Positions 24,301 through 31,349 of a stretch of 44,863 nt of DNA are shown one piece after another (within the stretch, counting starts at the first letter, position 1; each line of letters begins with the position of its first letter). The stretch spans positions 1 to 44,863 of the forward strand of contig JBHHYR010000007.1 of the NCBI GenBank assembly GCA_046757585.1, given 5' to 3'. This stretch comes from JBHHYR01 sp046757585. GTDB taxonomy: Bacteria > Desulfobacterota > Binatia > HRBIN30. A model generated the notes under the pieces. That model ran no database searches and was not told where the DNA came from. It saw nothing but the letters and a program-made list of their open reading frames with translations. The translations under genes and the position numbers were made by a program.

Positions 24301-26145
24301 CGGCGCACCCTGTGGCGTGGTGGCAACGCTGTGCGCGAGCCCGAGCACACGCATGGCGGCGAACAAGAAATCATGCGGCAGGTCGTTGACGGACGGCGGC
24401 AGGGCCAGAGATTCTGGCGAAAGTGGGATGCCTTGGTCCCCGATCCCCGTACGCAAGACGAACGCAGCGGTGAGCTGGTCGCTCATGAAGCCGGTCGCAG
24501 TAACCTGCCCGTTCCTGCGGGCAATCAACGTGTACTCGACCGTCTCGACATCGTTCGGTGCAATCGTCGGGACCACGACGGCCCCCACCCCGGCCGGTGC
24601 CGGACACGCCCCGCCTCCGCCTTCCCCGGGACCTTCAGGGTGGGGCGATGCAATCGCCTGCGAGCCAACGAGAGTGGCTCCGCTCACATCCTTTGGAGAC
24701 AGTGCCATGGTGACACAATTGGCGTCCGCGGCACCGGTATTGTGAACGGTGACGAACAGGGAGTACGTCTCCCCAGCGCGGACGACGTCAGGGTGATTGA
24801 AGGTCAGCGCGAAGCTTGGATTGCGCACCAGGACGGTGCCGACGGCCTTCCCGGCAAGCGGCACTGGGCCCACTGGCAGGCCGAGAAGCTGTGCGCCGAG
24901 GGTCACCTCGATCCGGTGCGTACCTTCCTGCTTGCCTTCGACGACGAACTCGCCGCTGGCATCCTCCCCCGGTCCGAACTCGACACCGTCGTCACGCTTG
25001 TTCGTCACCCCCGTATCCACGACGCCCGACGTCGGGCTCGGAGCCGCCGCTGTGGGGGCAGGCCCCAGCGGGTCGTCCGCGCTGGCCGGGATCCCGTCCG
25101 CACCCACCGGGAGAAGCATCGTGGCGGTGGCGTCCGTCACCACTAGCCGGCTTCCGGGTGGCGCCACGTTGGAAACGAGGACGATGACCTGAAAGAACTG
25201 ATGCAAAAAGGCGATGTTGCCCGGAATCACGATTACTGCCGGAATCGGCGGAATCTCCACCCCCTCGAACTCCACAGGGGGCTTCTCGAGCATGAGCCCT
25301 TGGACCTCCAGGTTGGGGACGTCGACGCCAGGCACGATCACCGGCAGCGTGAAGCCTTCTCCCGGCTCCTCGGCGGCGCGATCTTGCGCGAAGGCAACGT
25401 CGAACGCGACAGGCACCTCTCCGGATTCGGTCCCCAGCCCGAAGGTGAACTCGAACGCACTGAAGTTGGACTCGTCGATAACAATGCCCCGATCCTGAAT
25501 CTCCTGCAGCGACAACGGCCGCGATGAGACCGACGTGACAACGACCTCGTCGATGACGTCGATCGTCGCCACAGCCGGCTCGGCGGAGACGATGACACGC
25601 CCGCTGGCATCTTCCAGCCGCAGATGGTCGATGACGTAGTTTCCGGTGGCCACCAACGCCGGCACGGGTACTAGCAAGCTGAGCGCCGCCGGCTGCGCGC
25701 CGAAGGTTGCCGATAGCGTCTGCGGTGCTGCCAGCCCCGGCCCACTCAGCTCGCCCTTGACCGTCAAGCTGCCGAGCAGCTCCGCGGAGAGCGGGGGCAG
25801 TGGTGCACCCGCGTTGCTCGGATCGACCAACGTCCCCACGAGCGCCGTCGGTTGATTGCGTGGTACCGTCTGCGCAGCCGGATCAACGCTGAGTTGGATA
25901 CCCAGAATCCTGAGCTCCCCGCGGCCTAGACTCTCCTGGCCGGGGCAGGACGCGGGGGGCAGCAACAGCAGAGCTGCCGCGAGGCGCAGAGCCCAGCCCC
26001 GGCTACCACACGTGCTCCGTGGTCGCACACGCCCCGCCCGGCGACCAGCCGCACACAGCTCGCAAGGCCCCTCTTGGCCTCCGAGCCCACCTTGCCGTAC
26101 TTCTTCCATATGCCCTGGTGCCCGCGGAGCGTTGACCGTACACAT
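15328..26145 (-). CDS. Giant secreted multi-domain surface protein (carboxypeptidase-regulatory-like repeats, Ig/PKD domains)
   Basis: Up to 3605 residues in one unbroken frame. A hydrophobic signal (WALRLAAALLLLPPASC) lies about 50 residues in, so the true start may be the ATG at 26109 or the GTG at 26028. Domains read by eye: 440-560 CARDB/DUF11-like (VHNTGAADANC); 995-2195 about 13 tandem carboxypeptidase-regulatory-like units of 75-110 residues (pattern GxGxVxGxVxD...G...TDxxGxYxFxxVPxG); 2195-2400 SbsA-like Ig domains; 2400-2790 bacterial Ig domains; 2794-2885 PKD-like (PPIADAGPD); 2889-2935 Pro/Thr linker; 2940-3530 solenoid-like region with an internal duplication. The C-terminus is a short TPTPTP tail with no sortase signal, membrane anchor or autotransporter barrel. 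Adhesive or surface-layer role is inference. It is transcribed alone. Confidence 0.85.
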   Translation of the reverse strand: MCTVNAPRAPGHMEEVRQGGLGGQEGPCELCAAGRRAGRVRPRSTCGSRGWALRLAAALLLLPPASCPGQESLGRGELRILGIQLSVDPAAQTVPRNQPTALVGTLVDPSNAGAPLPPLSAELLGSLTVKGELSGPGLAAPQTLSATFGAQPAALSLLVPVPALVATGNYVIDHLRLEDASGRVIVSAEPAVATIDVIDEVVVTSVSSRPLSLQEIQDRGIVIDESNFSAFEFTFGLGTESGEVPVAFDVAFAQDRAAEEPGEGFTLPVIVPGVDVPNLEVQGLMLEKPPVEFEGVEIPPIPAVIVIPGNIAFLHQFFQVIVLVSNVAPPGSRLVVTDATATMLLPVGADGIPASADDPLGPAPTAAAPSPTSGVVDTGVTNKRDDGVEFGPGEDASGEFVVEGKQEGTHRIEVTLGAQLLGLPVGPVPLAGKAVGTVLVRNPSFALTFNHPDVVRAGETYSLFVTVHNTGAADANCVTMALSPKDVSGATLVGSQAIASPHPEGPGEGGGGACPAPAGVGAVVVPTIAPNDVETVEYTLIARRNGQVTATGFMSDQLTAAFVLRTGIGDQGIPLSPESLALPPSVNDLPHDFLFAAMRVLGLAHSVATTPQGAPIGISDRVSSEVVARRAQQLSAAGLRIRIGEETRTSVGDVVLDWLGNGGAGDSQEPAVEGALDPGFDEIVRTTGAGHDLEAAWAEVFTADCGAPNADCGVIGLQEQFATAEQYRPSFVSVAVAGGAEVALTDDQGRRTAIDSRQPIVERGVPGTMLLGFQSGQLAVIGRSDRSAFYDVSVTGVGGQGSGQGVDISVVMPGANGSLQRFVFSSVTLAAGDTAIVRIVSSAGGAPVLRLPDNQQQAASSLRSFDANAGPRIVGVRQIPESDPLMRGRVVAVLCDRDVAPDGLAEATFSLAYAGEDPGVSGRGPLAQGPTQNRLKRLQILPGNRIVLLNFTASVSRFFRYTLASSGLRAPGSVPQVPENDTRPVVPDFSTPAGGIVSGFVRTGTGGPIPFAPVELRELFTDDLTGLTIEIVTGQTTTDAAGYYRFDFVAADNLGPFRVSAQDPVTGERAQRRASVAQEGQELRIDLLMLGLGRVSGTVVDAATGISIPRAAVTVRSLTDGSEIQVVGDDSGAFTADNVPVGNLLVAADVRDGDTGATQAGSVAASLHRAGDEVAVRVPVFADTGAAEGAVFEPPASGDRAAPLQPVNGGVVVAVFDDDRTFERDVRTDRSGHFRLTSLKPGVLNVRAVRRETGEQVEVRATIGPAATTPVDLVFPGTAAVVGTVVYPDGQPATDVDVIGGMELVRTDDDGNFVIRRIGTGQHEIRAASEVTGAEATVAVDIGVPGIAVPVTIVLPGTGTIRGVLRDAGGKPVVGVDVFLWFGDASFLRSRTDGRGGYTFTNLPLRSDYTLRSSTPEGDGQIQPVSLVVNGQILISDLTLRGLGTVTGVVLDQDGVSPRTAQVVATYTAFDAIGQLKEIKKTVASDLLVGMTGCAGARCPDGTTSCSGRFSLQVPVGSPYRVQALSPFNGDPAAVESVLATAGATNEHCLILGESGSVRGTVFLANGKPAGGGVEVTYREAAPFRSNASERAALTDSAGTFNFTLLPARPFVITARDAATGHQGVVRGSVLTGDATVANIHLLGQGRVTVRVVDAGGRPIADARVQLSSGAPVAFLLKPFPTLLTDGTGIVEYAGVPEGEFSVIAEDPGSLTGGRSGGAIVEDQGHTETTIALAPSGNVRGTVFDATGMAALGFAQVRLVQSGRPGAYVTADVRGMYTFDFVPLGAFSLECLDPGSGRIGLGAGAVNFAGDEVSVDLFLLPVGVVSGTVTRQGGGVVSGAQVELLSSLLLRPASLARDTSFFGPGKLTTTTNLEGVYSLGGVPQGDFTVEATDRVSGASGLGGGQLTGEGETVTRNITLAGRGRVLGRVFLADGLTPVGFASVTIDTGGSQVVVQSDAQGQYEFETVPLGTFTITAREQGGSDGGRTTGLLANDGDTAAADVIFLGTGAIRGQVVDALGQPLAVPAMLTLMRRDLNATGQGSVLQTTFMGFSDARGQFSFTEIPTGNVSITARLVASGLAGNASGTLVADGEMLDGISITIEPAGSIGGSVLLSDGIHPAVNAIITLTGISDRTGDTFTIPALTANDGTYMVDNLPRGPFTINAFDSVSGGLGVASGRIDTAGALVSVPPVILDDTVPAVTAVSPSNGALGVGLNTPIVIDFSDQIDASAVGPSSVVVRTGSTVLPGTRSVDASRMRLTFTAAGGLPELTTLSVEVNRNVRDDLGRPLATVFRSTFQTADVTAPQVVRANVIQGEVAIQWSEAVVTNGASRGSVVLARRPDGTMVGGTLAFRDGNRTVIFVPAEPLAEHQDFEVRVSGWHDAAGNPQQPEPYMALVSTTDDAGPAIRLVSNMAGDTAILGATVIVTAQPESDDVSVVDFLAVTGQLLSSAHTPPFTHSFVASGTTTFTAVATDFAGNRGAPASLTITAVENQAPGVELTAPAGGIAVATGTSITVTAVAVDDLELRDALLEIRGAEIQTSRVFHFAPRLTSATATFNIPIPAAAQPDDAVVLSVVARDTRGAASALDAVTIRIVDATPPTARIRSLAGDFVVNPGMSIPITVQANDAVGVAEIHFRTAGSIAAESNAVVAPAEAAAHATFMLNVPADAAEGSQVTLIVTALDEAGNVGSAPRITLTVRDGTPPAAVILAPSAGVEQIAGSQLAVMVGASDNGTVNAVNFFVDDRLVATDRTADVSGRYTATLAALRGATSMRIGAEAIDAQGNVSDRVTVVVPLRPNQPPIADAGPDRTILTAVRELVSGAASSDPDGGLLTYRWRIIDSPAASRATLSSATFRDPSLVADVPGQYTLGLIVNDGIDDSAEDTVTLTAVIATPTPTHTPTPTRTPTPTLTRIPSATHTRTVTPTRTATAQATTTNITKTWRGGNSTAPTNWSNPNNWDPVGVPGTADTVLIPAASGGQPQLTGSAAIRGLVMEAAAQLDTAGFTLTASGSISAATIVGDGTVVLTGAGVSVGGVLPNLTVKGAASIATSTTLAGNLTVQGGAARLTLSGQTVTVDGTFSTQARGVLAMADPASVLRVHGDAIFAGGNTVGLLTAGVLEVAGDFSQPSFLNGFSRAASFAASGSHTVVFNGIAPQTVSFNKPTASHFQRVTFANPAGVQLKTGARITGVATISEGTVSSASGVTVSLGGSLVDAVGGRWQVVNTTFTGSSVSLPARLTTNVTFAGPEVLPGGFELEGDLTVAGGVARLTLNGGVVVVSGTFSTQARGVLTMADPAAVLRVHGDAIFAGGSTVGLLTAGVLEVAGDFSQPSFLNGFSNAASFAASGTHTVVFNGRSLQTVSFHRPGSSHFQNVEFVNAGAGLALVSAVVANGQLRAAPAVVPTVSGNGNTLTAHGLDVDGLVFDNVSLRVSGGLIGQFDSVTFLNEPTNITQLAIAHPGAAMPLVFHDLAFLTIPTTGHYVDATDTAASDGKRLTLNIVCAEPADGSGRTLVGGGAAVNWLPCTAPARTAPRFTTATLRNAAAARYLSVAVPTGESVFHAVPRGTPTAVFTPTATPAPQPCQAVAGRRLGCVDVTPTVTPTPTPPLW
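16060..16380 (-). repeat. Internal duplication in the giant gene, copy 2 (C-terminal)
   Basis: This stretch aligns without gaps to 16666-16986 at a constant offset of 606 bases (202 codons). Long identical runs are visible, for example AAAACCCGTTCAAGAACGAG in both. It encodes residues of about 3256-3362, including the shared SFLNGFS and HGDAIFAGG segments. The near identity at DNA level indicates recent duplication or ongoing gene conversion. Confidence 0.9.
16666..16986 (-). repeat. Internal duplication in the giant gene, copy 1
   Basis: Partner of 16060-16380, in register at +606 bases. It encodes residues of about 3054-3160. Differences cluster at a few codons (for example FSRAASF against FSNAASF) and at the edges, where similarity fades into related but diverged beta-strand repeats. 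Confidence 0.9.
17383..17475 (-). repeat. Low-complexity Thr/Pro-coding tract in the giant gene
   Basis: Imperfect hexamer repeats (GTCGGC, GTTGGC, GTCGGT as read on the plus strand) encode a Thr-Pro linker of about 30 residues (TPTPTHTPTPTRTPTPT) between the PKD-like domain and the solenoid part. A shorter version ends the gene at 15331-15372. Such tracts change length easily by slippage in steps of two codon units. Confidence 0.8.
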
Positions 26146-26159
26146 AGCTCCATCTCTAG

Positions 26160-26188
26160 TCGTATGCTATACAATGGCCCTGTGTCAA
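26160..26188 (-). promoter_or_regulatory. Possible promoter of the giant gene
   Basis: On the minus strand a perfect TTGACA (26188-26183) is followed after 16-17 bases by CATACG/ATACGA, a poor -10 (3/6). The surrounding 26160-26220 is AT-rich, unlike the flanking genes, and must also hold the argH promoter. A start near 26153 would favour the internal ATG at 26109 or the GTG at 26028 as the real start of the giant protein. Confidence 0.35.
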
Positions 26189-26305
26189 TATGCCATAATA
26201 ATGCTCTTATCTATTTTACGGTACGACCACGCACAGCGAGCACCGCTTCCACCAACGTCGCCCGGTGGGTACGCCGGCTGATTCATTTGCCGGACCGTTT
26301 TCGCT

Positions 26306-27694
26306 ATGGTGCAACGGATGGCCAAGCGGGAGCACAAGGCATGGACGGGGCGGTTGGGCGAGGACACTGAGCGCCTGGTGGAGTCCTTTACCACCTCCTT
26401 CCCCTTCGACCGGAGACTGTACGCCTACGATATTGCCGGCAGCATCGCGCACTGCGAGATGCTGGCGGCGCAGCGGATTATCCCGAAACGCGACGCGGCA
26501 CGGATCGTTGCCGCCTTGCGTCGCATTCAGGCGGAGTTCGATACCGGGGAGTTCCGCCCTTCCTCCGCCGACGAAGACGTTCACATGGCCATCGAGCGGC
26601 GCTTGATCGAGAAGGTCGGTGCTACTGGCGGCAAGCTGCATACGGCGCGGAGCCGCAACGATCAAATCGCGCTGGATCTGCGTCTCTTCCTCAGAGCGGA
26701 GATCAGCGGCATCGTGCAGCAGTTGCGGCAGCTGCGGGGTGCTCTCGTGGCAGTGGCCAGGCGGCACCGCGACGTGATCATGCCCGGCTACACGCATCTG
26801 CAGGCGGCGCAGCCGGTACTATTTGGGCACCACTGTATGGCCTACGCCGAGATGGCGGGACGGGACGAAGGCCGCTTGCGTGACTGCCTGAGGCGGCTCG
26901 ATGTGCTACCGCTAGGCTCCGGGGCACTCGCCGGCACGACGTTCCCGATCGACCGGCGTGCCGTCGCACGGCGCTTGGGCTTTCGCCAGATCAGCGCCAA
27001 TAGCATGGACGCCGTGAGCGACCGCGATTTCGCCGCTGAATTTCTGGCCGCCGCCGCAATTCTCGGCATGCACCTGAGCCGGCTCGCCGAGGACTTGATT
27101 CTGTGGTCGTCGCGAGAGTTCGGCTTCGTTGAACTTCCCGATGCGTTCGCCACCGGCAGCTCCATCATGCCGCAGAAGAAGAATCCCGACGTCGCCGAGC
27201 TCGTCCGCGGCAAGACCGGCCGTCTTTACGGAAACCTCCTGAGCCTCCTCACGGTCCTCAAGGGCCTACCGCTGACGTACAACCGTGACCTCCAGGAAGA
27301 CAAAGAACCGGTGTTCGACAGTGTCGACACGGTCAAGGCGAGCCTGGACGTCTTGACCGCATTGCTTCCTCGCCTCCAGATCAACCGCGACCGCCTGCGC
27401 GCTGCAGCCACCGCGGGTTATACCTTGGCGACGGAGCTAGCGGATTATCTTGCGAACAAGGGTGTTCCCTTTCGCCAGGCGCATCGCATCGTCGGCGCGA
27501 TCGTCCGTCATTGTCTCACAAACCAGCTTGCCCTCGAAGACCTGGCACCGGCGCAGCTGCGGCGCTTTTCCCCGCATTTCGGCACCGACGTGAAGCGGTG
27601 GCTGAGCGCGGAGGCCGCCGTGCGCCGCCGCCGTCTGCCAGGTGGAACCTCGCCGGGCAATCTGCGGCGTCAACTCCAACGCCATGGTGGGTAA
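26306..27694 (+). CDS. argH: Argininosuccinate lyase
   Basis: Cytosolic last step of arginine synthesis, cleaving argininosuccinate to arginine and fumarate. 462 residues, family length. It shows TARSRNDQIALDLRLF (substrate loop), the PGYTHLQAAQPV segment with the catalytic histidine, and the fumarase-superfamily signature GSSIMPQKKNPD with the flexible catalytic serine. The start ATG at 26306 has no clear Shine-Dalgarno; a second ATG at 26318 (MAKREHKAW) is possible. It opens the rightward lysine block; the lipoprotein ATG lies within its last codons. argB, argD and argF are on the other strand more than 23 kb away. Confidence 0.96.
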   Translation: MVQRMAKREHKAWTGRLGEDTERLVESFTTSFPFDRRLYAYDIAGSIAHCEMLAAQRIIPKRDAARIVAALRRIQAEFDTGEFRPSSADEDVHMAIERRLIEKVGATGGKLHTARSRNDQIALDLRLFLRAEISGIVQQLRQLRGALVAVARRHRDVIMPGYTHLQAAQPVLFGHHCMAYAEMAGRDEGRLRDCLRRLDVLPLGSGALAGTTFPIDRRAVARRLGFRQISANSMDAVSDRDFAAEFLAAAAILGMHLSRLAEDLILWSSREFGFVELPDAFATGSSIMPQKKNPDVAELVRGKTGRLYGNLLSLLTVLKGLPLTYNRDLQEDKEPVFDSVDTVKASLDVLTALLPRLQINRDRLRAAATAGYTLATELADYLANKGVPFRQAHRIVGAIVRHCLTNQLALEDLAPAQLRRFSPHFGTDVKRWLSAEAAVRRRRLPGGTSPGNLRRQLQRHGG

Positions 27695-28202
27695 CCGACG
27701 CGCAAGGGCCGTGGACTGCCAGCGCGACCGCGCGCACACTGTCGTTGCAGCGGTGATTGTGCTGCTTGCCTGCGGGGGAGGCCTGGGCTGTGGGCGTAAG
27801 GGAGCGCTGCGCCCGCCGGAGGACGTCGCCCCCAAGACCATTACGGACCTGCACGCCAGCACTGTCAGCGGCGGCATTCGCCTGACATGGAGCCGGCCGG
27901 ACACCTATGTCGATAACTCCCGCATGACCGACCTGGCTGGGTTCGTCGTCGAGCGCGCCACCGGCGCCAGCCCGTCCGCGACCTTCAGGCGCATCACCGT
28001 CATGGAGGTCAGCGACCGCGACCGTTTCCGGAAGGTGAAGCGTTTCCACTACCTTGATCCCAATACGATCTTGGAAACGGCCTATCGTTACCGGGTTGTA
28101 TCTTTCACCCTGGATCGGTACTTTAGTGCACCATCGAACATTGTGACGACCGAACGCCAGGCTGCCGACGAACAGCGCCATGCACCACTTCCAACCCCAT
28201 AA
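27684..28202 (+). CDS. LptM-like lipoprotein with a fibronectin-III-like domain
   Basis: 172 residues. After a positively charged start comes a hydrophobic helix (VVAAVIVLLACGGGLGC) and then CGRKGALRPPED, which matches the CGxKGxLxxPP signature of LptM (YifL) lipoproteins, with C36 as the lipidated cysteine; C30 in LLAC is an alternative. E. coli LptM is short and ends soon after this. Here about 110 residues follow with an FnIII-like pattern (ITDLHASTVSGGIRLTWSRP, LAGFVVERA, YRYRVVSFTLDRYFSAPSN). The start overlaps the argH end by 11 bases and the end overlaps lysA by 23 bases, so it is embedded in the operon. A role in LptD maturation is only suggested by the N-terminal motif. Confidence 0.8.
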   Translation: MVGNRRARAVDCQRDRAHTVVAAVIVLLACGGGLGCGRKGALRPPEDVAPKTITDLHASTVSGGIRLTWSRPDTYVDNSRMTDLAGFVVERATGASPSATFRRITVMEVSDRDRFRKVKRFHYLDPNTILETAYRYRVVSFTLDRYFSAPSNIVTTERQAADEQRHAPLPTP

Positions 28203-29436
28203 CGGTGAACTGTACGCGGAAGGGGTTCCACTGAGCGCGATTGCCGCCCGCGTTGGCACCCCGTGCTACGTGTACAGCCTGGCGACCCTCCGCCGGCACT
28301 ACGGGGTGTTCGACGAAGCCTTCGCAGCCGTCCCCCATCTGATTTGCTTCTCCGTAAAAGCAAACTCGAATCTGGCCGTGCTACACACCTTCGCGCGCGC
28401 CGGCAGCGGCTTCGACATCGTGTCCGGCGGGGAGCTGTTTCGCGCCCTCAAGGCCGGAGCCGATCCCGGGAAGATCGTCTTTTCTGGTGTTGGCAAGCGC
28501 CGCGAAGAAATCCTCGCGGCGCTGCGTGCTGGCATTTTGATGTTCAACGTCGAATCAGCCGGCGAACTGGATGTCATCAATAGCGCCGCGGCTGAGGTGG
28601 GACTTCGCGCACCGGTCGCGCTGCGCGTCAATCCGGATGTGGACCCCCGGACGCACCCGTACATTTCGACCGGCCTGAAACAGAGCAAGTTTGGGATCCA
28701 CATCGAGCGTTCGCTCGAAGACTATCGCCGGGCCCGCACGCTGCCAAACATCGACGTGCTCGGTGTCGATTGCCACATCGGATCCCAGCTCACGACCGTC
28801 CCCCCGTTCGTCGACGCGTTGGCGCGGATACGCGATCTGGTGGAGCGCTTGGAGCAGGAAGACTTTCAGATTCGCTACCTCGACATCGGCGGCGGCCTTG
28901 GAATCACCTACAATGACGAGCAGCCGCCCCAGCCCCGTGAGTACGCCGCCGCACTGATCGACGCGCGGCGCGGCGTCGACGCAACTTTGCTCCTCGAACC
29001 GGGACGGGTCATTGTTGGCAACGCCGGCATTCTGCTCACCAGGGTCCTGTACCTCAAGGGAACCGACGAGAAGAACTTCGTCGTCGTCGACGGCGGCATG
29101 AACGACTTGATCCGCCCGGCCCTCTACGGGTCGTACCAGGCGATCCAGGCCGTTGTGCCCCGCCACAATGGGTCGATCACCGCCGACGTCGTCGGGCCGG
29201 TGTGTGAGAGCGGTGATTTCTTCGCGAAAGACCGCCAGCTGACGGCCTTAGAGCCCGGCGATCTGCTGGCCATCATGGGTGCTGGGGCTTACGGTTTCGT
29301 CATGGCCTCGAACTACAACACGCGTCCGCGCGCCGCAGAAATCTTGGTCGACGGGGAGCAGTTCCATGTCGTACGTGAACGGGAAACGCTCGACGATCTC
29401 ATCCGGGGCGAAACGATCCCGGAGACGTTGCGCTGA
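28180..29436 (+). CDS. lysA: Diaminopimelate decarboxylase
   Basis: Group IV PLP-dependent decarboxylase forming lysine from meso-diaminopimelate. 418 residues. The PLP lysine is K60 in CFSVKANSN. Further motifs are GFDIVSGGEL, NPDVDPRTHPYISTG, the phosphate-binding glycine loop DIGGGLG, EPGRVIVGNAG and the substrate cysteine region GPVCESGDFFAKDR, which separates it from ornithine/arginine decarboxylases. The start overlaps the preceding lipoprotein gene by 23 bases, and dapF begins one base after the stop. Translational coupling across the block is likely. Confidence 0.96.
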   Translation: MHHFQPHNGELYAEGVPLSAIAARVGTPCYVYSLATLRRHYGVFDEAFAAVPHLICFSVKANSNLAVLHTFARAGSGFDIVSGGELFRALKAGADPGKIVFSGVGKRREEILAALRAGILMFNVESAGELDVINSAAAEVGLRAPVALRVNPDVDPRTHPYISTGLKQSKFGIHIERSLEDYRRARTLPNIDVLGVDCHIGSQLTTVPPFVDALARIRDLVERLEQEDFQIRYLDIGGGLGITYNDEQPPQPREYAAALIDARRGVDATLLLEPGRVIVGNAGILLTRVLYLKGTDEKNFVVVDGGMNDLIRPALYGSYQAIQAVVPRHNGSITADVVGPVCESGDFFAKDRQLTALEPGDLLAIMGAGAYGFVMASNYNTRPRAAEILVDGEQFHVVRERETLDDLIRGETIPETLR

Positions 29437-29437
29437 A

Positions 29438-30277
29438 ATGGCCCGGCTGCGCTTCACGAAGATGCACGGGATTGGCAACGACTACGTCTACGTCGATTGC
29501 TTCACCCAGACGGTGCCGGATCCAGCTGGTTTGGCACGACGCGTGAGCCCACGACACACCGGGATCGGTGCCGACGGGCTCATCCTCATCTGCCCATCCC
29601 AGGTAGCGGACTGCCGCATGGAAATGTACAACGCCGACGGGAGCCGGGGTGAGATGTGCGGCAATGGAATCCGCTGTGTCGGCCAGTACGTCTACGATCA
29701 CGCGCTGGTGCCCACGCACGTCCTGCGGGTGGAGACCGATGCCGGCATCAAGCGTCTGGTGCTCCGCATCCGCGCGCAACGTGTGGATGCCGTGACGGTG
29801 AATATGGGAGAACCGATCTTGGATGGCCCGCGCATCCCGGTCGCAGCGGAGGAGCGCGTCGTCGATACACCGCTGGCGATTGATGGGGAGACGTACCGCA
29901 TCACGTGCCTGTCCATGGGAAACCCGCACTGTGTCACGTTCGTTTCAGACGTCGATGCGCTTGCCCTCGCGGCCATTGGTCCGCGCTTCGAACACCATCC
30001 GTTCTTTCCCCAGCGTGTGAACACCGAGTTCGTCCAGGTCCTCGGGCGGCACGAGCTGCGCATGCGTGTCTGGGAACGTGGTTCGGGCGAAACAGCAGCC
30101 TGCGGCACCGGAGCATGCGCTGCCCTGGTCGCTGGCGTCCTGACCGAGAAAGCAGCACGGCGGGCAACGATACATTTGAACGGTGGGGACCTCGACATCG
30201 AATGGAACGAGAGCGACAATTGCGTCCATATGACCGGGCCCGCACAAGAAGTGTTCAGCGGAGAGATCGAGGCCTGA
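29438..30277 (+). CDS. dapF: Diaminopimelate epimerase
   Basis: Cofactor-independent epimerase converting LL- to meso-diaminopimelate, feeding both lysine and peptidoglycan. 279 residues from the ATG at 29438; a longer open frame upstream lies entirely within lysA and lacks similarity. The two catalytic cysteines are C74 (GEMCGNGIRC) and C222 (GSGETAACGTGAC), which act as the acid/base pair across the two mirror-image domains. The N-terminus (FTKMHGIGNDYVYVD) is diagnostic. One base separates it from lysA, and dapA follows after 54 bases. Confidence 0.97.
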   Translation: MARLRFTKMHGIGNDYVYVDCFTQTVPDPAGLARRVSPRHTGIGADGLILICPSQVADCRMEMYNADGSRGEMCGNGIRCVGQYVYDHALVPTHVLRVETDAGIKRLVLRIRAQRVDAVTVNMGEPILDGPRIPVAAEERVVDTPLAIDGETYRITCLSMGNPHCVTFVSDVDALALAAIGPRFEHHPFFPQRVNTEFVQVLGRHELRMRVWERGSGETAACGTGACAALVAGVLTEKAARRATIHLNGGDLDIEWNESDNCVHMTGPAQEVFSGEIEA

Positions 30278-30331
30278 TGGATCGCATGGCCGGCGTTACC
30301 GTTGACTGCGGTACACGCATGAGGAGACCGC

Positions 30332-31204
30332 ATGTTTAGTGGTGCCATGACGGCGCTCATCACGCCTTTCCGTGACGGGCGGATCGACGCGCAGGCGCTC
30401 GAACACCTGGTCGAGTTCCAGGTGACGAACGGCGTCTCCGCGCTCGTGCCGTGCGGAAGCACCGGGGAGTCGGCAACCCTCACCCATGAAGAACACGTCG
30501 AAGTGGTTCGCTTGGTCGTACAGTTCGCGAGAGGCCGGGTTCCGGTCATCGCCGGAACCGGTTCCAATTCGACCGCCGAGGCGGTCGCGCTGACGAGCGC
30601 TGCCAAGGAGACAGGGGCCGCCGCAGCGCTGCTGATCTCGCCCTATTACAACAAGCCAACGCAGGAAGGGATCTACACCCACTACCGGAGGATCGCGGAA
30701 AGCGCGCGTTTGCCGCTCATCATTTACAACATCCCCGGCCGGACCGCCTCGAAAATCGAGGCAGCAACCATTGCGCGGCTGGCGGAGGTGGAGCATATCG
30801 TCGGCCTCAAGGATGCCACCGGCTCGCTCGACGATGTGCAAGAAGTCATTCGACTCTGTGGCGGCAAGATCGAGGTGTATTGCGGCGATGACTCGCTCAC
30901 ACTGCCCATCATGGCCGTGGGCGGCGTAGGGGTCATCTCGGTCGTGGCCAACGTCATGCCGCAGCGAGCCACCGAGCTGCTGGCGGCGTGCCTTAGCGGG
31001 CAGTGGCAGGCGGCGCGCCGCCTGCACTATGAACTCTTGCCGCTCATCCGCGCGCTGTTTCTGGAAACGAACCCCATCGGGGTCAAGGCGGCGCTCGCCA
31101 TGATGGGCTACTGCCGGAACGACATCCGTTCCCCACTACTACCCATGAGTGACGCACCACGCGCGAAGCTGCGGCAGATCATGCAGCAGTTCGGCCTGCT
31201 CTGA
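30332..31204 (+). CDS. dapA: 4-hydroxy-tetrahydrodipicolinate synthase
   Basis: TIM-barrel class-I aldolase condensing pyruvate with aspartate semialdehyde, the first committed step of diaminopimelate synthesis. 290 residues. The Schiff-base lysine is K160 in HIVGLKDATGS, Y132 lies in IIYNIPGRT, and the GSTGES loop (42-47) supplies the relay threonine. GAGGAGACCGC precedes the ATG. The enzyme is often feedback-inhibited by lysine in Gram-negatives, but the determinant cannot be judged by eye. It sits in the lysA-dapF-dapA-dapB series. Confidence 0.96.
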   Translation: MFSGAMTALITPFRDGRIDAQALEHLVEFQVTNGVSALVPCGSTGESATLTHEEHVEVVRLVVQFARGRVPVIAGTGSNSTAEAVALTSAAKETGAAAALLISPYYNKPTQEGIYTHYRRIAESARLPLIIYNIPGRTASKIEAATIARLAEVEHIVGLKDATGSLDDVQEVIRLCGGKIEVYCGDDSLTLPIMAVGGVGVISVVANVMPQRATELLAACLSGQWQAARRLHYELLPLIRALFLETNPIGVKAALAMMGYCRNDIRSPLLPMSDAPRAKLRQIMQQFGLL

Positions 31205-31349
31205 TGGACAGCATGCATCTGCGGCTCACCAAGGCACAGACGAGTTGGCCCGTATCCGACCTGTTGGGCCCCTCACCTGCGTCACCTGCGGAACAGGGAG
31301 GCGGGTCGGGGTTCCGCGCCATTCCCGCAGCGGAAATGAGCCTATTATA

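Noticed and set aside
23968..25146. 392-codon plus-strand frame inside the giant gene
   Set aside because: The giant gene frame is continuous and shows domain periodicity over this region; the antisense frame does not resemble any family.
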